DNA from: Streptomyces cirratus | GTDB taxonomy: Bacteria > Actinomycetota > Actinomycetes > Streptomycetales > Streptomycetaceae | Length of the DNA: 57,866 nucleotides | Direction of reading: 5' to 3' | NCBI RefSeq assembly: GCF_014650775.1 | Contig: NZ_BMVP01000025.1 | Span: 1-57,866, forward strand | In this document: one piece after another, positions 25,653 to 33,540 of the stretch | How positions within the stretch are numbered: the first letter of the stretch is position 1 | Layout: each line of letters opens with the position of its first letter | The notes under the pieces: generated by a model | What the model was told of the DNA's origin: nothing | Databases searched by the model: none | What the model saw: the letters and a program-made list of their open reading frames with translations, nothing else | Translations under genes and position numbers: made by a program

Positions 25653-27038
25653 TCAGGAGGCCTTCGCCTTCTGGGCCGGGGCCTGGGTGGCGGCCGGGGC
25701 CGGGGCCGGCTTGGCGGCCTCGTAGAACTCCTCGCGCGGGGACTCCAGCGCGCCGAGGGAGACGACCTCGCGCTTGAGGAACATGCCGAGGGTCCAGTCG
25801 GCGAAGACGCGGATCTTGCGGTTCCAGGTCGGCATGGCCATGCCGTGGTAGCCACGGTGCATGTACCAGGCGAGCCGGCCCTTGAGCTTGATCTTCATCT
25901 TGCCCATGACGATCATCGCGACGCCCTTGTGGAGGCCGAGGCCCGCCACCGCACCCTTGTTGGAGTGCGAGTACTCGGTCTGCGGGAAGCCCCGCATGCC
26001 CGAGATGACGTTGTCGCCGAGGACCTTGGCCTGCCGCAGCGCGTGCTGCGCGTTCGGCGGGCACCAGGCGTTCTCGACGCCGGCCTTGCGGGCCGCGACG
26101 TCCGGGACCTGGGCGTTGTCGCCCGCGGCCCAGATGTAGTCGGTGCCGGTGACCTGGAGGGTCGGGGAGGCGTCGACGTGACCGCGCGGACCCAGCGGGA
26201 GACCGTAGCGGGCCAGGACCGGGTTCGGCTTGACGCCGGCGGTCCAGACGATGGTGTTGGAGTCGACCTCGAGGCCGTTCTTCAGCACCACGTGGCCGTC
26301 GACGCACGAGTCCATGGAGGTGTTGAGGTAGATCTCGATGCCGCGGGACTCGAGGTGCTCCTTGCCCCAGGTGCCGAGCTTCGGCCCGACCTCGGGAAGG
26401 ATCTTGTCCGCCGCGTCGACCAGGATGAAGCGCATGTCCTCGCGCTTGATGCTGGAGTAGTACTTGGCCGCGTCGCGGGCCATGTCCTCGACCTCGCCGA
26501 TGGTCTCCGCACCGGCGAAGCCGCCGCCGACGAAGACGAAGGTGAGGGCCTTGCGGCGGACGTTCTCGTCCGTCGTGGACTCGGCCTTGTCGAGCTGCTC
26601 GAGTACGTGGTTGCGCAGGCCGATGCCCTCTTCGACGCCCTTCATACCGATGCCCTGTTCGGCGAGGCCGGGGATCGGGAAGGTGCGGGAGACGGCGCCG
26701 AGCGCGATCACCAGGTAGTCGAAGGGCAGCTCGTACGCCTCGCCGACCAGCGGCGTGACGACGGCGACCTTACGGTCCTGGTCGATGCTGGTGACCCGGC
26801 CGGTGAGAACCTCTGCCTTGGGCAGCACGCGTCGCAGCGGGACGACGACGTGCCGAGGCGAGATGCTGCCTGCGGCCACTTCGGGGAGGAAGGGCTGGTA
26901 GGTCATGTACGAGCGCGGGTCGACAACCGTGACGGTCGCCTCGCCGTAGCGCATCTTCTTCATGATGCGCTTGGCTGCGTACAGGCCTACGTACCCACCT
27001 CCTACAACGAGGATCCTGGGACGCTCCGTGGTGCTCAT
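25653..27038 (-). CDS. ndh: type II NADH dehydrogenase (NDH-2)
   Basis: A 461-residue FAD-dependent NADH:quinone oxidoreductase that feeds electrons to menaquinone without pumping protons, bound at the inner face of the membrane. The N-terminal FAD site is ILVVGGGYVGLYAAKRI, followed by MTYQPFLPEVAAGSISPRHV, typical of NDH-2. The NADH-binding Rossmann motif is FVFVGGGFAGAETIGE near residue 175. FAD contact ADNAQVPD-type wording appears as YIWAAGDNAQVPD. The C-terminal ~100 residues are amphipathic and end in a Pro/Ala-rich tail. ATG 27038 (MSTTERPR) is chosen over an in-frame start 18 nt upstream. Length matches mycobacterial Ndh. The gene stands alone. Confidence 0.92.
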   Translation of the reverse strand: MSTTERPRILVVGGGYVGLYAAKRIMKKMRYGEATVTVVDPRSYMTYQPFLPEVAAGSISPRHVVVPLRRVLPKAEVLTGRVTSIDQDRKVAVVTPLVGEAYELPFDYLVIALGAVSRTFPIPGLAEQGIGMKGVEEGIGLRNHVLEQLDKAESTTDENVRRKALTFVFVGGGFAGAETIGEVEDMARDAAKYYSSIKREDMRFILVDAADKILPEVGPKLGTWGKEHLESRGIEIYLNTSMDSCVDGHVVLKNGLEVDSNTIVWTAGVKPNPVLARYGLPLGPRGHVDASPTLQVTGTDYIWAAGDNAQVPDVAARKAGVENAWCPPNAQHALRQAKVLGDNVISGMRGFPQTEYSHSNKGAVAGLGLHKGVAMIVMGKMKIKLKGRLAWYMHRGYHGMAMPTWNRKIRVFADWTLGMFLKREVVSLGALESPREEFYEAAKPAPAPAATQAPAQKAKAS

Positions 27039-27473
27039 GGAACGAGTATCCAGCACCCCCAGGGGTGACGCTCGTGAGCCCCTTCACAAGGTGCTCGGCA
27101 CCCTCTGCTACACTGCGCCGCCCACGTGACCCACGTCATGGCGCCGAACGGGAACCACCGTGTAACGGCGGACGTTGTTCACCCGTCCTGAACTGGCCTC
27201 CTGGGCCGAAAACGGAGTAGACCACCGGGTTCGTGGATACCTACCGGGCCACCCCGCGCGCCTCCGACAATCGCACGAACGCTCGCACAAAAACGGCCCG
27301 CAGGGGGCCGGAGCGCCCCGAAGGACCCCCCGCTTCACCCTGCGGGCCTTTTTTCCTTGTGAAGAACTTCACGAAGCTCGTGCATTCGAAGGCCCTTCCG
27401 GCTCTCGAACAGGCCCCCACCAGGCCCCGTCCACGCCCGCTCCAGGCCCGAACGACCCGCGGGCCAGGCCCAT
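27039..27473. other. intergenic region holding ndh promoter and a bidirectional terminator
   Basis: 435 bp without a recognisable gene. The left part should carry the minus-strand promoter of ndh. The right part contains the terminator described separately for the ppx gene. Short open frames here have no ribosome binding site and no recognisable product. Confidence 0.45.
27295..27348. terminator. T-tract terminator beyond ppx gene
   Basis: GGCCCGCAGGG (27295-27305) pairs with CCCTGCGGGCC (27338-27348). TTTTTTCC follows on the plus strand, and the preceding AAAAAC gives GTTTTT on the minus strand. It lies downstream of the 3' end of the minus-strand Ppx/GppA gene (27474), and the loop contains smaller GC hairpins. 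Confidence 0.7.
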
Positions 27474-28415
27474 TCAGGCCACGGACCAGGCGATGCCGTC
27501 GAGGATGTCGTGTTCCGAGACGACGACCTCACGGGCGCCGACGCGGTCCATGATCGCGAGGAGGACGAGGGCGCCGGCGCCGATGACGTCGACGCGTCCC
27601 GGGTGCATCACCGCGATGGCCTCGCGTTCGGCGTGCGTGGAGGTCAGCATCCGCTCGGTGATCTCGCGGACCTCCTCGTACGGGATCCGGGCGTGGTGGA
27701 TCGCCGACGACTCGTACTCGGGCAGGCCCAGCGCGATCGCGGCGACGGTGGTCACCGAGCCCGCGAGACCCACCAGCGTGCGGGCCCGGTCCAGCGGCAC
27801 CGCCTCGGAGGCGAGGTCCAGGGCGGCCTCGACGTCGGCCCGTATGGCCGCGACCTGCGCCTCGGTCGGCGGGTCGCTGACGACGCCGTCCACCACCAAG
27901 TGCCGTTCGGTCATCCGGACGCAGCCCACGTCCACCGAGCGGGCCGCCTCGACGTGCTCCGAGCCGACGACGAACTCGGTGGAGCCTCCGCCGATGTCCA
28001 CCACCAGGAACGGCCGTTCCAGGTCGGTGCGGCCCGTGAGTTCCTTGGTGGCGCCGGTGAAGGAGAACTCCGCCTCCTGGTCCCCGGTGATCACCTCGGG
28101 CTCCACGCCGAGGATGTCCAGTACCCCCTGGACGAACTCGTCACGGTTCTCGGCGTCGCGCGAGGCCGAGGTGGCCACGAAACGCACCCGCTCGGCGCCC
28201 AGCTCCTTGATCACCGCCGCGTACTCGCGGCAGGCGGCGAACGTGCGCTCCAGCGCCTCCGGGGCCAGCCGGCCCGTCCTGTCCACGCCCTGGCCGAGCC
28301 GGACGATGATCATCCGGCGGTCCAGCTCCACGAGGTCACCCGTGGCCGGGTCGCAGTCGGCGACCAGCAGGCGGATGGAGTTGGTACCGCAGTCGATGCC
28401 TGCCACCCGGGTCAC
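27474..28415 (-). CDS. Ppx/GppA family phosphatase
   Basis: A 313-residue member of the exopolyphosphatase / pppGpp phosphatase superfamily (ASKHA fold), which hydrolyses polyphosphate ends or pppGpp. The phosphate-1 loop is GIDCGTNSIRLLVAD at the N-terminus. The catalytic/Mg region includes SASRDAENRDEF and GDQEAEFSF. The phosphate-2 loop is LVVDIGGGSTEFVVG. It has only the two N-terminal domains, the short form common in actinobacteria. GTG 28415 follows GGAGAAGGAG and overlaps the DUF501 stop by 4 bp, so the two genes are translationally coupled. Which substrate it prefers cannot be decided from sequence. Confidence 0.9.
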   Translation of the reverse strand: MTRVAGIDCGTNSIRLLVADCDPATGDLVELDRRMIIVRLGQGVDRTGRLAPEALERTFAACREYAAVIKELGAERVRFVATSASRDAENRDEFVQGVLDILGVEPEVITGDQEAEFSFTGATKELTGRTDLERPFLVVDIGGGSTEFVVGSEHVEAARSVDVGCVRMTERHLVVDGVVSDPPTEAQVAAIRADVEAALDLASEAVPLDRARTLVGLAGSVTTVAAIALGLPEYESSAIHHARIPYEEVREITERMLTSTHAEREAIAVMHPGRVDVIGAGALVLLAIMDRVGAREVVVSEHDILDGIAWSVA

Positions 28416-28948
28416 TGCGACTCCTTCTCCCCCGCGCACGGCGTGACGCAGGGCCCCTTGGCCCACCACTCGGGCAGCATCGCCAGCGCCTCGTCGCCGA
28501 AGGGGTTCACTCCGGGACCGGCCGCCAGGGAGTGGCCGACCAGGACGTGCAGGCACTTCACCCGGTCCGGCATGCCACCGGCGCTCGGGAAGCCCTGGAG
28601 CACCTCGATGGCGTCGCGGCGGGTGATGTAGTCCTCGTGAGCGGCCCGGTAGGCGGCGGCCAGCTCCGGGTCCTCGGCGAGCCGGGCCTGCATCTCCTTC
28701 ATCACGCCGTTGGCCTCCAGCGTGCCGATCGCACCGGCGGCGCGCGGGCACGTCAGGTAGTACAGCGTCGGGAAGGGGGTGCCGTCGGGGAGCCGGGGCG
28801 CGGTCTCCACTACGTCCGGCTGCCCACAGGGGCAGCGGTGGGCGATGGCGCGCAGGCCGCGCGGCGGGCGGCCGAGCTGCTGCTCGAACGCCTCGATGTC
28901 CGCGGCGGTCGGCTCGGTGCGGTCGGTCTGGGGCGGGGGCGTCTGCAT
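28412..28948 (-). CDS. DUF501 domain-containing protein
   Basis: A 178-residue soluble protein of the actinobacterial DUF501 family. It starts with an acidic linker, then IEAFEQQLGRPPRGLRAIAHRCPCGQPDVVET, whose paired Cys (CPCG) with a later CPRAAG could bind a metal. The core includes PTLYYLTCPRA, MKEMQARLAEDP and MPDRVKCLHVLVGHSLAAG. The function is unknown. It always seems to travel with the septum-initiation and Ppx genes; here it overlaps the latter by 4 bp and lies 41 bp downstream of the DivIC-like gene. These three genes form an operon downstream of eno. Confidence 0.88.
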   Translation of the reverse strand: MQTPPPQTDRTEPTAADIEAFEQQLGRPPRGLRAIAHRCPCGQPDVVETAPRLPDGTPFPTLYYLTCPRAAGAIGTLEANGVMKEMQARLAEDPELAAAYRAAHEDYITRRDAIEVLQGFPSAGGMPDRVKCLHVLVGHSLAAGPGVNPFGDEALAMLPEWWAKGPCVTPCAGEKESQ

Positions 28949-28989
28949 GCCTGGAGTGCTGTCTCTTCGTTTCGTATGGGTGGTCTGGG

Positions 28990-29478
28990 TCAGTCGCCGG
29001 GCCGGTCGGCCTTGTCGACGCCGTCCCAGACGTTCGAGTACCAGGGCCGGTCGGAACCGGCCTGCCCGGTGCGGCGGTGCTCGGCGGCCTCGGCCCCGGG
29101 GTCGTTCATGATGTAGCCGATCTCGCCCGGCCGCAGGAAGTGCAGGTGCTTGCGCGCCTGCTGCTCGGCGTAGGCCGGGTCCTGCCAGCGGGCCTTCTCG
29201 TCGCGCAACTGCTCGAGGCGCTTGCGCGCGCCGTCGGCGGCCCGCTGCTGGTCCGCGATCTCCGAGCGCTGGGACACGTACTGGCGCATCGGGTACGCGA
29301 GGGCGACGACCAGCGTACAGAGGACGAGTACCAGCAGCGCCGCCCGGCCGGTGAGCCGGCTGCGGCGGACCTGGCGGCGCGACTGCGAGCGGTAGACGTG
29401 CGCGGCGGTCCGCTCACCGAGCTGCTTGAGCCTCGTCGCGGTCGAGAAGGTGGAGAACCGATCCCGGTTCCCGGCCAT
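28990..29478 (-). CDS. divIC: FtsB/DivIC-type septum formation initiator protein
   Basis: A 162-residue bitopic protein. It has a basic cytoplasmic N-terminus, one membrane helix at about residues 46-65 (AALLVLVLCTLVVALAY), then an extracytoplasmic coiled coil (QRSEIADQQRAADGARKRL, EQLRDEKARWQDPAYAEQ) and the family end RKHLHFLRPGEIGYIM. The 'WQDPAY.E..AR..L....PGE' motif defines the FtsB/DivIC family, which joins FtsL and FtsQ/DivIB to activate septal peptidoglycan synthesis. In Streptomyces it is needed for efficient sporulation septation. ATG 29478 follows GGGGAGG. It lies between eno and the DUF501 gene, all on the same strand. Confidence 0.9.
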   Translation of the reverse strand: MAGNRDRFSTFSTATRLKQLGERTAAHVYRSQSRRQVRRSRLTGRAALLVLVLCTLVVALAYPMRQYVSQRSEIADQQRAADGARKRLEQLRDEKARWQDPAYAEQQARKHLHFLRPGEIGYIMNDPGAEAAEHRRTGQAGSDRPWYSNVWDGVDKADRPGD

Positions 29479-29602
29479 GGCCCCGCCTCCCCTTCGCCCG
29501 CAGTACGCAATACGTCCCCGCACACGGTACGGGACCGAGTGCGGGGACGTACGGAGGCCAGCGCCGCGAGGCGGTGATTGGCCCTGGCTGCGCCTGATGC
29601 AT

Positions 29603-29650
29603 CCGCGGGGCGCTGTGCCTACTGGTCCGCGGGGCGCTGTGCCTACTGGT
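29603..29650. repeat. 24-bp tandem duplication across the eno stop codon
   Basis: Two identical 24-bp units (29603-29626 and 29627-29650), each starting CCGCGGGGCGCTGTGCC, are followed by a partial third (29651-29660). The second unit contains the enolase stop codon (29643-29645), so the first unit is a non-coding copy of the last codons plus stop. It looks like a recent slippage or duplication event. Confidence 0.9.
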
Positions 29651-30932
29651 CCGCGGGGCGGAACCGCGGGAAGGCGCTGCGGCCCGCGTACACGGCGGCG
29701 TCGTCGAGGATCTCCTCGATGCGCAGCAGCTGGTTGTACTTGGCGACGCGGTCCGAGCGGGCCGGGGCGCCGGTCTTGATCTGGCCGCAGTTCACGGCGA
29801 CGGCGAGGTCGGCGATGGTGACGTCCTCGGTCTCGCCGGAGCGGTGCGACATCATGCACTTGAAGCCGTTGCGCTGCGCCATCTCGACGGCGTCCAGCGT
29901 CTCGGTCAGCGAACCGATCTGGTTGACCTTCACGAGCAGGGCGTTCGCGGAGCCCTCCTCGATGCCGCGGGCCAGGCGCTCCGGGTTGGTGACGAAGAGG
30001 TCGTCGCCGACGATCTGGACCTTGGAGCCCAGACGGTCGGTGATGGTCTTCCAGCCGGCCCAGTCGTCCTCGAACAGCGGGTCCTCGATGGAGACGAGCG
30101 GGTACGCCTCGACGAGCTCGGCGTAGTACTCGGTCATCTCGGCGGCCGAGCGGGACTGGCCCTCGAACTCGTACTTGCCGTCCTTGTAGAACTCGGACGC
30201 GGCGACGTCGAGCGCGAGCGCGATGTCCTTGCCCGGGGTGTAGCCGGCCTGCTTGATGGCCTCGACGATGAGGTCGAGCGCGGCGCGGTTGGACTCCAGG
30301 TTCGGGGCGAAGCCGCCCTCGTCGCCCAGGCCGGTGGACAGGCCCTTGGTGTGGAGGACCTTCTTGAGGGTGTGGTAGACCTCCGCGCCCCAGCGCAGCG
30401 CCTCGGAGAAGGACTCCGCGCCGATCGGGGCGATCATGAACTCCTGGATGTCGACGTTGGAGTCGGCGTGCGACCCACCGTTGAGGATGTTCATCATCGG
30501 GACGGGCAGCAGGTGCGCGTTCGGGCCGCCGAGGTAGCGGAAGAGCGGCAGGTCCGAGGCCTCGGACGCGGCGTGCGCGACGGCGAGGGAGACGCCGAGG
30601 ATGGCGTTGGCGCCGAGCGAGGCCTTGTTGTCGGTGGCGTCCAGGTCGAACATGGCCTGGTCGATCAGGCGCTGCTCGGTGGCGTCGTAGCCGACGAGCT
30701 CCGGGCCGATCTGCTCGATGACGGCGAGGACGGCCTTCTCGACACCCTTGCCCATGTAACGGTTGGGGTCACCGTCACGGAGCTCGATGGCCTCGAATGC
30801 ACCGGTGGAGGCGCCGGACGGGACTGCAGCACGGCCGGTGCTGCCATCGTCGAGGCCCACCTCGACCTCGACCGTGGGGTTGCCTCGGGAGTCCAGGATT
30901 TCCCGGGCTACGACGACGTCGATGGACGGCAC
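29643..30932 (-). CDS. eno: enolase (phosphopyruvate hydratase)
   Basis: Converts 2-phosphoglycerate to phosphoenolpyruvate in glycolysis, using two Mg ions. The 429-residue sequence shows every landmark: AREILDSRGNPTVEVEV, SGASTGAFEA loop, NGGSHADSNVDIQEFM, LGDEGGFAPNL, SIEDPLFEDDW, GDDLFVTNP, LLVKVNQIGSLTET and MSHRSGETEDVTIADLAV, ending in KYNQLLRIEEIL. Start choice: AAGGAG directly abuts an ATG at 30938 but stands 6 nt before the GTG at 30932, so GTG (VPSIDVVVA) is favoured; the ATG would add two residues. It is followed by the DivIC-like / DUF501 / Ppx operon. Confidence 0.97.
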   Translation of the reverse strand: MPSIDVVVAREILDSRGNPTVEVEVGLDDGSTGRAAVPSGASTGAFEAIELRDGDPNRYMGKGVEKAVLAVIEQIGPELVGYDATEQRLIDQAMFDLDATDNKASLGANAILGVSLAVAHAASEASDLPLFRYLGGPNAHLLPVPMMNILNGGSHADSNVDIQEFMIAPIGAESFSEALRWGAEVYHTLKKVLHTKGLSTGLGDEGGFAPNLESNRAALDLIVEAIKQAGYTPGKDIALALDVAASEFYKDGKYEFEGQSRSAAEMTEYYAELVEAYPLVSIEDPLFEDDWAGWKTITDRLGSKVQIVGDDLFVTNPERLARGIEEGSANALLVKVNQIGSLTETLDAVEMAQRNGFKCMMSHRSGETEDVTIADLAVAVNCGQIKTGAPARSDRVAKYNQLLRIEEILDDAAVYAGRSAFPRFRPADQ

Positions 30933-31136
30933 GAGCATCTCCTTCTGGGATGTGACGCTGGGTGTGCGGTGGCGGGGGACCGTGGGACGGCCCTGCCGAC
31001 TAGAGCCTAACCGGCTCCGGGCAGTGGACCGGCCGACCGCCCGGGTCCTGGGACGAAAAACCGGCCGGACACCCGCTTTCCCGGACAAAGGGACCGCCGT
31101 TCGGCCCCGGTCCGGGCGCGTCCGTACGCACACGCA

Positions 31137-31175
31137 CCACCGCCCGGCGCGTGGGGGGTACGCGCCGGGCGGTGG
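31137..31175. terminator. strong hairpin terminator after rpfA
   Basis: A 16-bp perfect stem, CCACCGCCCGGCGCGT (31137-31152) with its complement (31160-31175), has a 7-nt G-rich loop. It lies 25 nt beyond the rpfA stop on the minus strand and upstream of the eno promoter region, so it should isolate the two genes. Confidence 0.85.
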
Positions 31176-31199
31176 TCGGAATCGGTGTTACCCGATGGT

Positions 31200-31922
31200 T
31201 CAGCTGAGCTTCAGCTTCTGGCCCGGGAAGATCAGGTCGGCGTCCGACACGATGTCCTTGTTCAGCTCGAACAGCTTCTCCCAGCCGCCCTTGACGGCGT
31301 TCACCTCGGCGATGGTGCCCAGGGTGTCGCCCTCCTGGACCTCGTACGAGCCGTTGCCCGTCTTCGGGGCCTCGGTCTTCGGGGCAGCCTTGGGGGCCGG
31401 GGTGGCCTCGGAGCGCTCGGAGCGGGTGACCGGGGCCTCGGGCCGCTTGGTCTCCTTCTTCGGCGCCGGGGCGGCCTTGGTCTCGGTCTCGGTCTTCGGC
31501 TTCGGCTTGGGGGCCTCGGCCGCGCCGCCACCGCTGTACGAGGAGTTCGACAGGCCCACGCCGCAGGACGGCCACGCGCCCTTGCCCTGGCCCTTGAGGA
31601 CCTTCTCGGCGATGGCTATCTGCTGGGACTTCGAGGCCTGGTTGGCCTGGGCGGCGTAAGCCTTGCCGCCGTAGGCGGCCCAGGTGGAGGACGAGAACTG
31701 CAGGCCGCCGTAGTAGCCGTTGCCGGTGTTGATGGCCCAGTTGCCGCCGGACTCGCAGGCCGCGACGCGGTCCCATTCGGAGGCGGTCGCGGCGCTCGCG
31801 GAGCCGGCTGCCATGAGCGGCGCGGCGACGGCGACACCGGCGACGCCGGCGAGCGTGACGATGCGGGTGGTCCGCTCAATGGCCGTGGCGCGGCGGTGCT
31901 TGCCCTTGCCGGAAAGCAGCAT
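31200..31922 (-). CDS. rpfA: secreted Rpf-domain muralytic enzyme with LysM (RpfA-like)
   Basis: A 240-residue exported cell-wall hydrolase of the resuscitation-promoting factor family, which cleaves peptidoglycan glycan strands during spore germination and growth. A signal peptide ends near residue 44 (SASA-A). The Rpf domain follows: EWDRVAACESGGNWAI with catalytic E57, then NGYYGGLQFSSSTW. A Lys/Pro/Glu/Thr-rich linker leads to a C-terminal LysM domain (YEVQEGDTLGTIAEV, IFPGQKLKL) for wall binding. ATG 31922 follows GAGGAG. A ydaO-type c-di-AMP riboswitch precedes it. Position next to eno and riboswitch control match RpfA of S. coelicolor as I recall it. Confidence 0.92.
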   Translation of the reverse strand: MLLSGKGKHRRATAIERTTRIVTLAGVAGVAVAAPLMAAGSASAATASEWDRVAACESGGNWAINTGNGYYGGLQFSSSTWAAYGGKAYAAQANQASKSQQIAIAEKVLKGQGKGAWPSCGVGLSNSSYSGGGAAEAPKPKPKTETETKAAPAPKKETKRPEAPVTRSERSEATPAPKAAPKTEAPKTGNGSYEVQEGDTLGTIAEVNAVKGGWEKLFELNKDIVSDADLIFPGQKLKLS

Positions 31923-31931
31923 GGAGTTTCT

Positions 31932-32152
31932 CCTCACCGACGCCTACGAGGTGAGCTGTCGGGTTCGGGCGAGTGAGTTGCCCGGCCGCGCGACCAGCGC
32001 GCGGCTTAACCCCTAGCCGGTTCCGTGACCGTCTCTCAACGGCCGGGCCCGGCGCCTACCTTGGTTCCCCCGCTCCTGCCTTCGGCGCTTTACGCGACGA
32101 CTGTTCCCTCCGTCCGCCGGCAGGATTCGGCGATGCGGTCGAAGGAGCTCGC
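31932..32152 (-). promoter_or_regulatory. ydaO-type c-di-AMP riboswitch
   Basis: The rpfA leader on the minus strand carries the conserved ydaO (RF00379) segments in order: GAGCTCCTTCGACCGCATCG, GCCGAATCCTG, GGCAGGAGCGGGGGAACCAA, a GGTTAAGCCG stretch, and the diagnostic 3' part CCGAACCCGACAGCTCACCT followed by CGTAGGCGTCGGTGAGGAG. The element ends at the ribosome binding site. In Streptomyces this class turns off rpf and other wall-hydrolase genes when c-di-AMP is high. Boundaries are approximate because they are set by eye. Confidence 0.88.
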
Positions 32153-32184
32153 GGTGGCGAGCGATTCAGAAGGTAGACAGGTCT

Positions 32185-32216
32185 CTCCCCGATGTTCAAC
32201 GAGGGACATCGGGGAG
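32185..32216. promoter_or_regulatory. 11-bp inverted repeat upstream of the riboswitch
   Basis: CTCCCCGATGT (32185-32195) is the exact reverse complement of ACATCGGGGAG (32206-32216), with a 10-nt loop. It lies between the rpfC terminator and the rpfA riboswitch. It could be a regulator site in the rpfA promoter region or a second terminator; no T-run follows on the minus strand. Confidence 0.5.
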
Positions 32217-32332
32217 AAATCGACCTGCTTGCGTTCCGCTTAGGGGCGTTTTCGCAGGTGAGGGCGGGGTTTGCGGGAGCTTCGGTACGAGACACGCCAG
32301 TTGACCGGAAGAGACGCATGTCTCACTTGCGG

Positions 32333-32377
32333 ATAACGGGCATTCAGGTCTTTACGACCGTCCGAAGTGCCCGTTAT
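32333..32377 (-). terminator. hairpin overlapping the rpfC stop codon
   Basis: ATAACGGGCA (32333-32342) pairs with TGCCCGTTAT (32368-32377), and the TAA stop of the Rpf gene (32374-32376) lies inside the arm. Its place at the end of a minus-strand gene suggests termination. Confidence 0.6.
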
Positions 32378-33426
32378 TTCTTGGTTAGATCCAGATTCTG
32401 ACCGGGCTTGATGAGGTCGGCGTCGCTGCCGATGACCTGCTCGTTGGCCTGGTAGAGCGCGTTCCAGCCCCCCTTGAGCCCCTTGGCGTCGGCGATCGCG
32501 GTCAGGCTGTCGCCCGCCTTCACCGTGTAGGTGGGGCCCGACGCGGCGTCAGGCGCCACGGGCGTCTCGACCGCGGCCGGGCCGCGGTGCTTGCCGCCGC
32601 CCTCCGTCGCGGAGTCGGCCGAGGGCGCGTTCGGGGTGGCGGACGGGGTTCCGGTGGCCGGGACGGCGGGCGTGGTGGGCGTCCCGGAGGGGGACGGCGT
32701 GGTGGGGGTCCCCGGCGCGCCCGGGACGGTCGGAGTGACCGGGGCGGTGGGGGTCGCCGGCACGGTGGCGTTCGGGTCGCCCGGCTGCGTCGGCGTCGGC
32801 GTCACGGGGTCCGGGTCGGGCATGACGGGCAGTCCGCTGTTGGGCGCGAGCGGCGCGATGGGCAGCGTGAACGGCGCCGTGGCCGACGGGCCCGGAGCGG
32901 CGGGGGCCGGGGCGGCCGGGGTGGGCGCGCCGAAGTCGGTGGCGGGGTCGGCCGAGCCGGAGCCCGGCACTGCGGCGTCGGGGCGCGAGGGGCTGGGGGC
33001 GACCTGCCGCGGGGATCCCAGTGCGCCCGGGTCCACGTCGGCGGCGGGGCCGTCCTTGACCAGACCGGACGACGCCGCGCACAGCGGCCACGCCTGGGGG
33101 CCCTGCGAGGCGAGCACCCGCTCGCCGACGGCTATCTGCTGGGACCGGCTGGCGAGGTCGGGGCGCTTCGCGAATTCGAGCCCGCCCGCGTTGTTCCACT
33201 GCTCCTGCGTGAACTGGAGCCCGCCGTAGGCTCCGCTGCCGGAGTTGGCGCTCCAGGTACCGCCGCTCTCGCACTCGGCGACGCTGTCCCAGGTGGACGT
33301 GTCCGCGGCCGAGGCGTTGGTGGCCGCGAGCAGCGGCAGCGCCAGCGCGGAGCCCGTGACTCCGGCGGTGACGACGAGGGCGGGTACCTGGCGGGGGCGT
33401 CTGTGGCGGCCGTTCCCGGAACGCAT
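32374..33426 (-). CDS. rpfC: secreted Rpf-domain muralytic enzyme with long linker and LysM (RpfC-like)
   Basis: A 350-residue second Rpf protein. The signal peptide spans residues 1-41. The Rpf domain has STWDSVAECESGGTWSANSG (catalytic E53) and GAYGGLQFTQEQW. A ~170-residue Pro/Thr/Val/Gly-rich linker (TPTQPGDPNATVPATP type) is much longer than in the neighbour. A C-terminal LysM follows: YTVKAGDSLTAIADAKG, then LIKPGQNLDL. ATG 33426 is chosen; an upstream ATG at 33444 would only add six residues. There is no riboswitch in the 114 bp before it, unlike rpfA, so control differs. The symbol rests on gene order and is less certain than the function. Confidence 0.88.
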   Translation of the reverse strand: MRSGNGRHRRPRQVPALVVTAGVTGSALALPLLAATNASAADTSTWDSVAECESGGTWSANSGSGAYGGLQFTQEQWNNAGGLEFAKRPDLASRSQQIAVGERVLASQGPQAWPLCAASSGLVKDGPAADVDPGALGSPRQVAPSPSRPDAAVPGSGSADPATDFGAPTPAAPAPAAPGPSATAPFTLPIAPLAPNSGLPVMPDPDPVTPTPTQPGDPNATVPATPTAPVTPTVPGAPGTPTTPSPSGTPTTPAVPATGTPSATPNAPSADSATEGGGKHRGPAAVETPVAPDAASGPTYTVKAGDSLTAIADAKGLKGGWNALYQANEQVIGSDADLIKPGQNLDLTKK

Positions 33427-33540
33427 GTAGTGCACCTTTCGCATAACGGCGGGGTAACGGCAGAACCTAGCCGCCTTCGAACGCATGTCACAAGTTCGGC
33501 CGGTAACTGACTTGGGGTCAGGTGGTGTCCGGTTACGCCC

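Noticed and set aside
33427..33540. Second c-di-AMP riboswitch upstream of the other Rpf gene
   Set aside because: None of the conserved ydaO segments (GGGGGAACCAA, CCGAACCCG...CTCGTAGGCG) are present and the space is too short.
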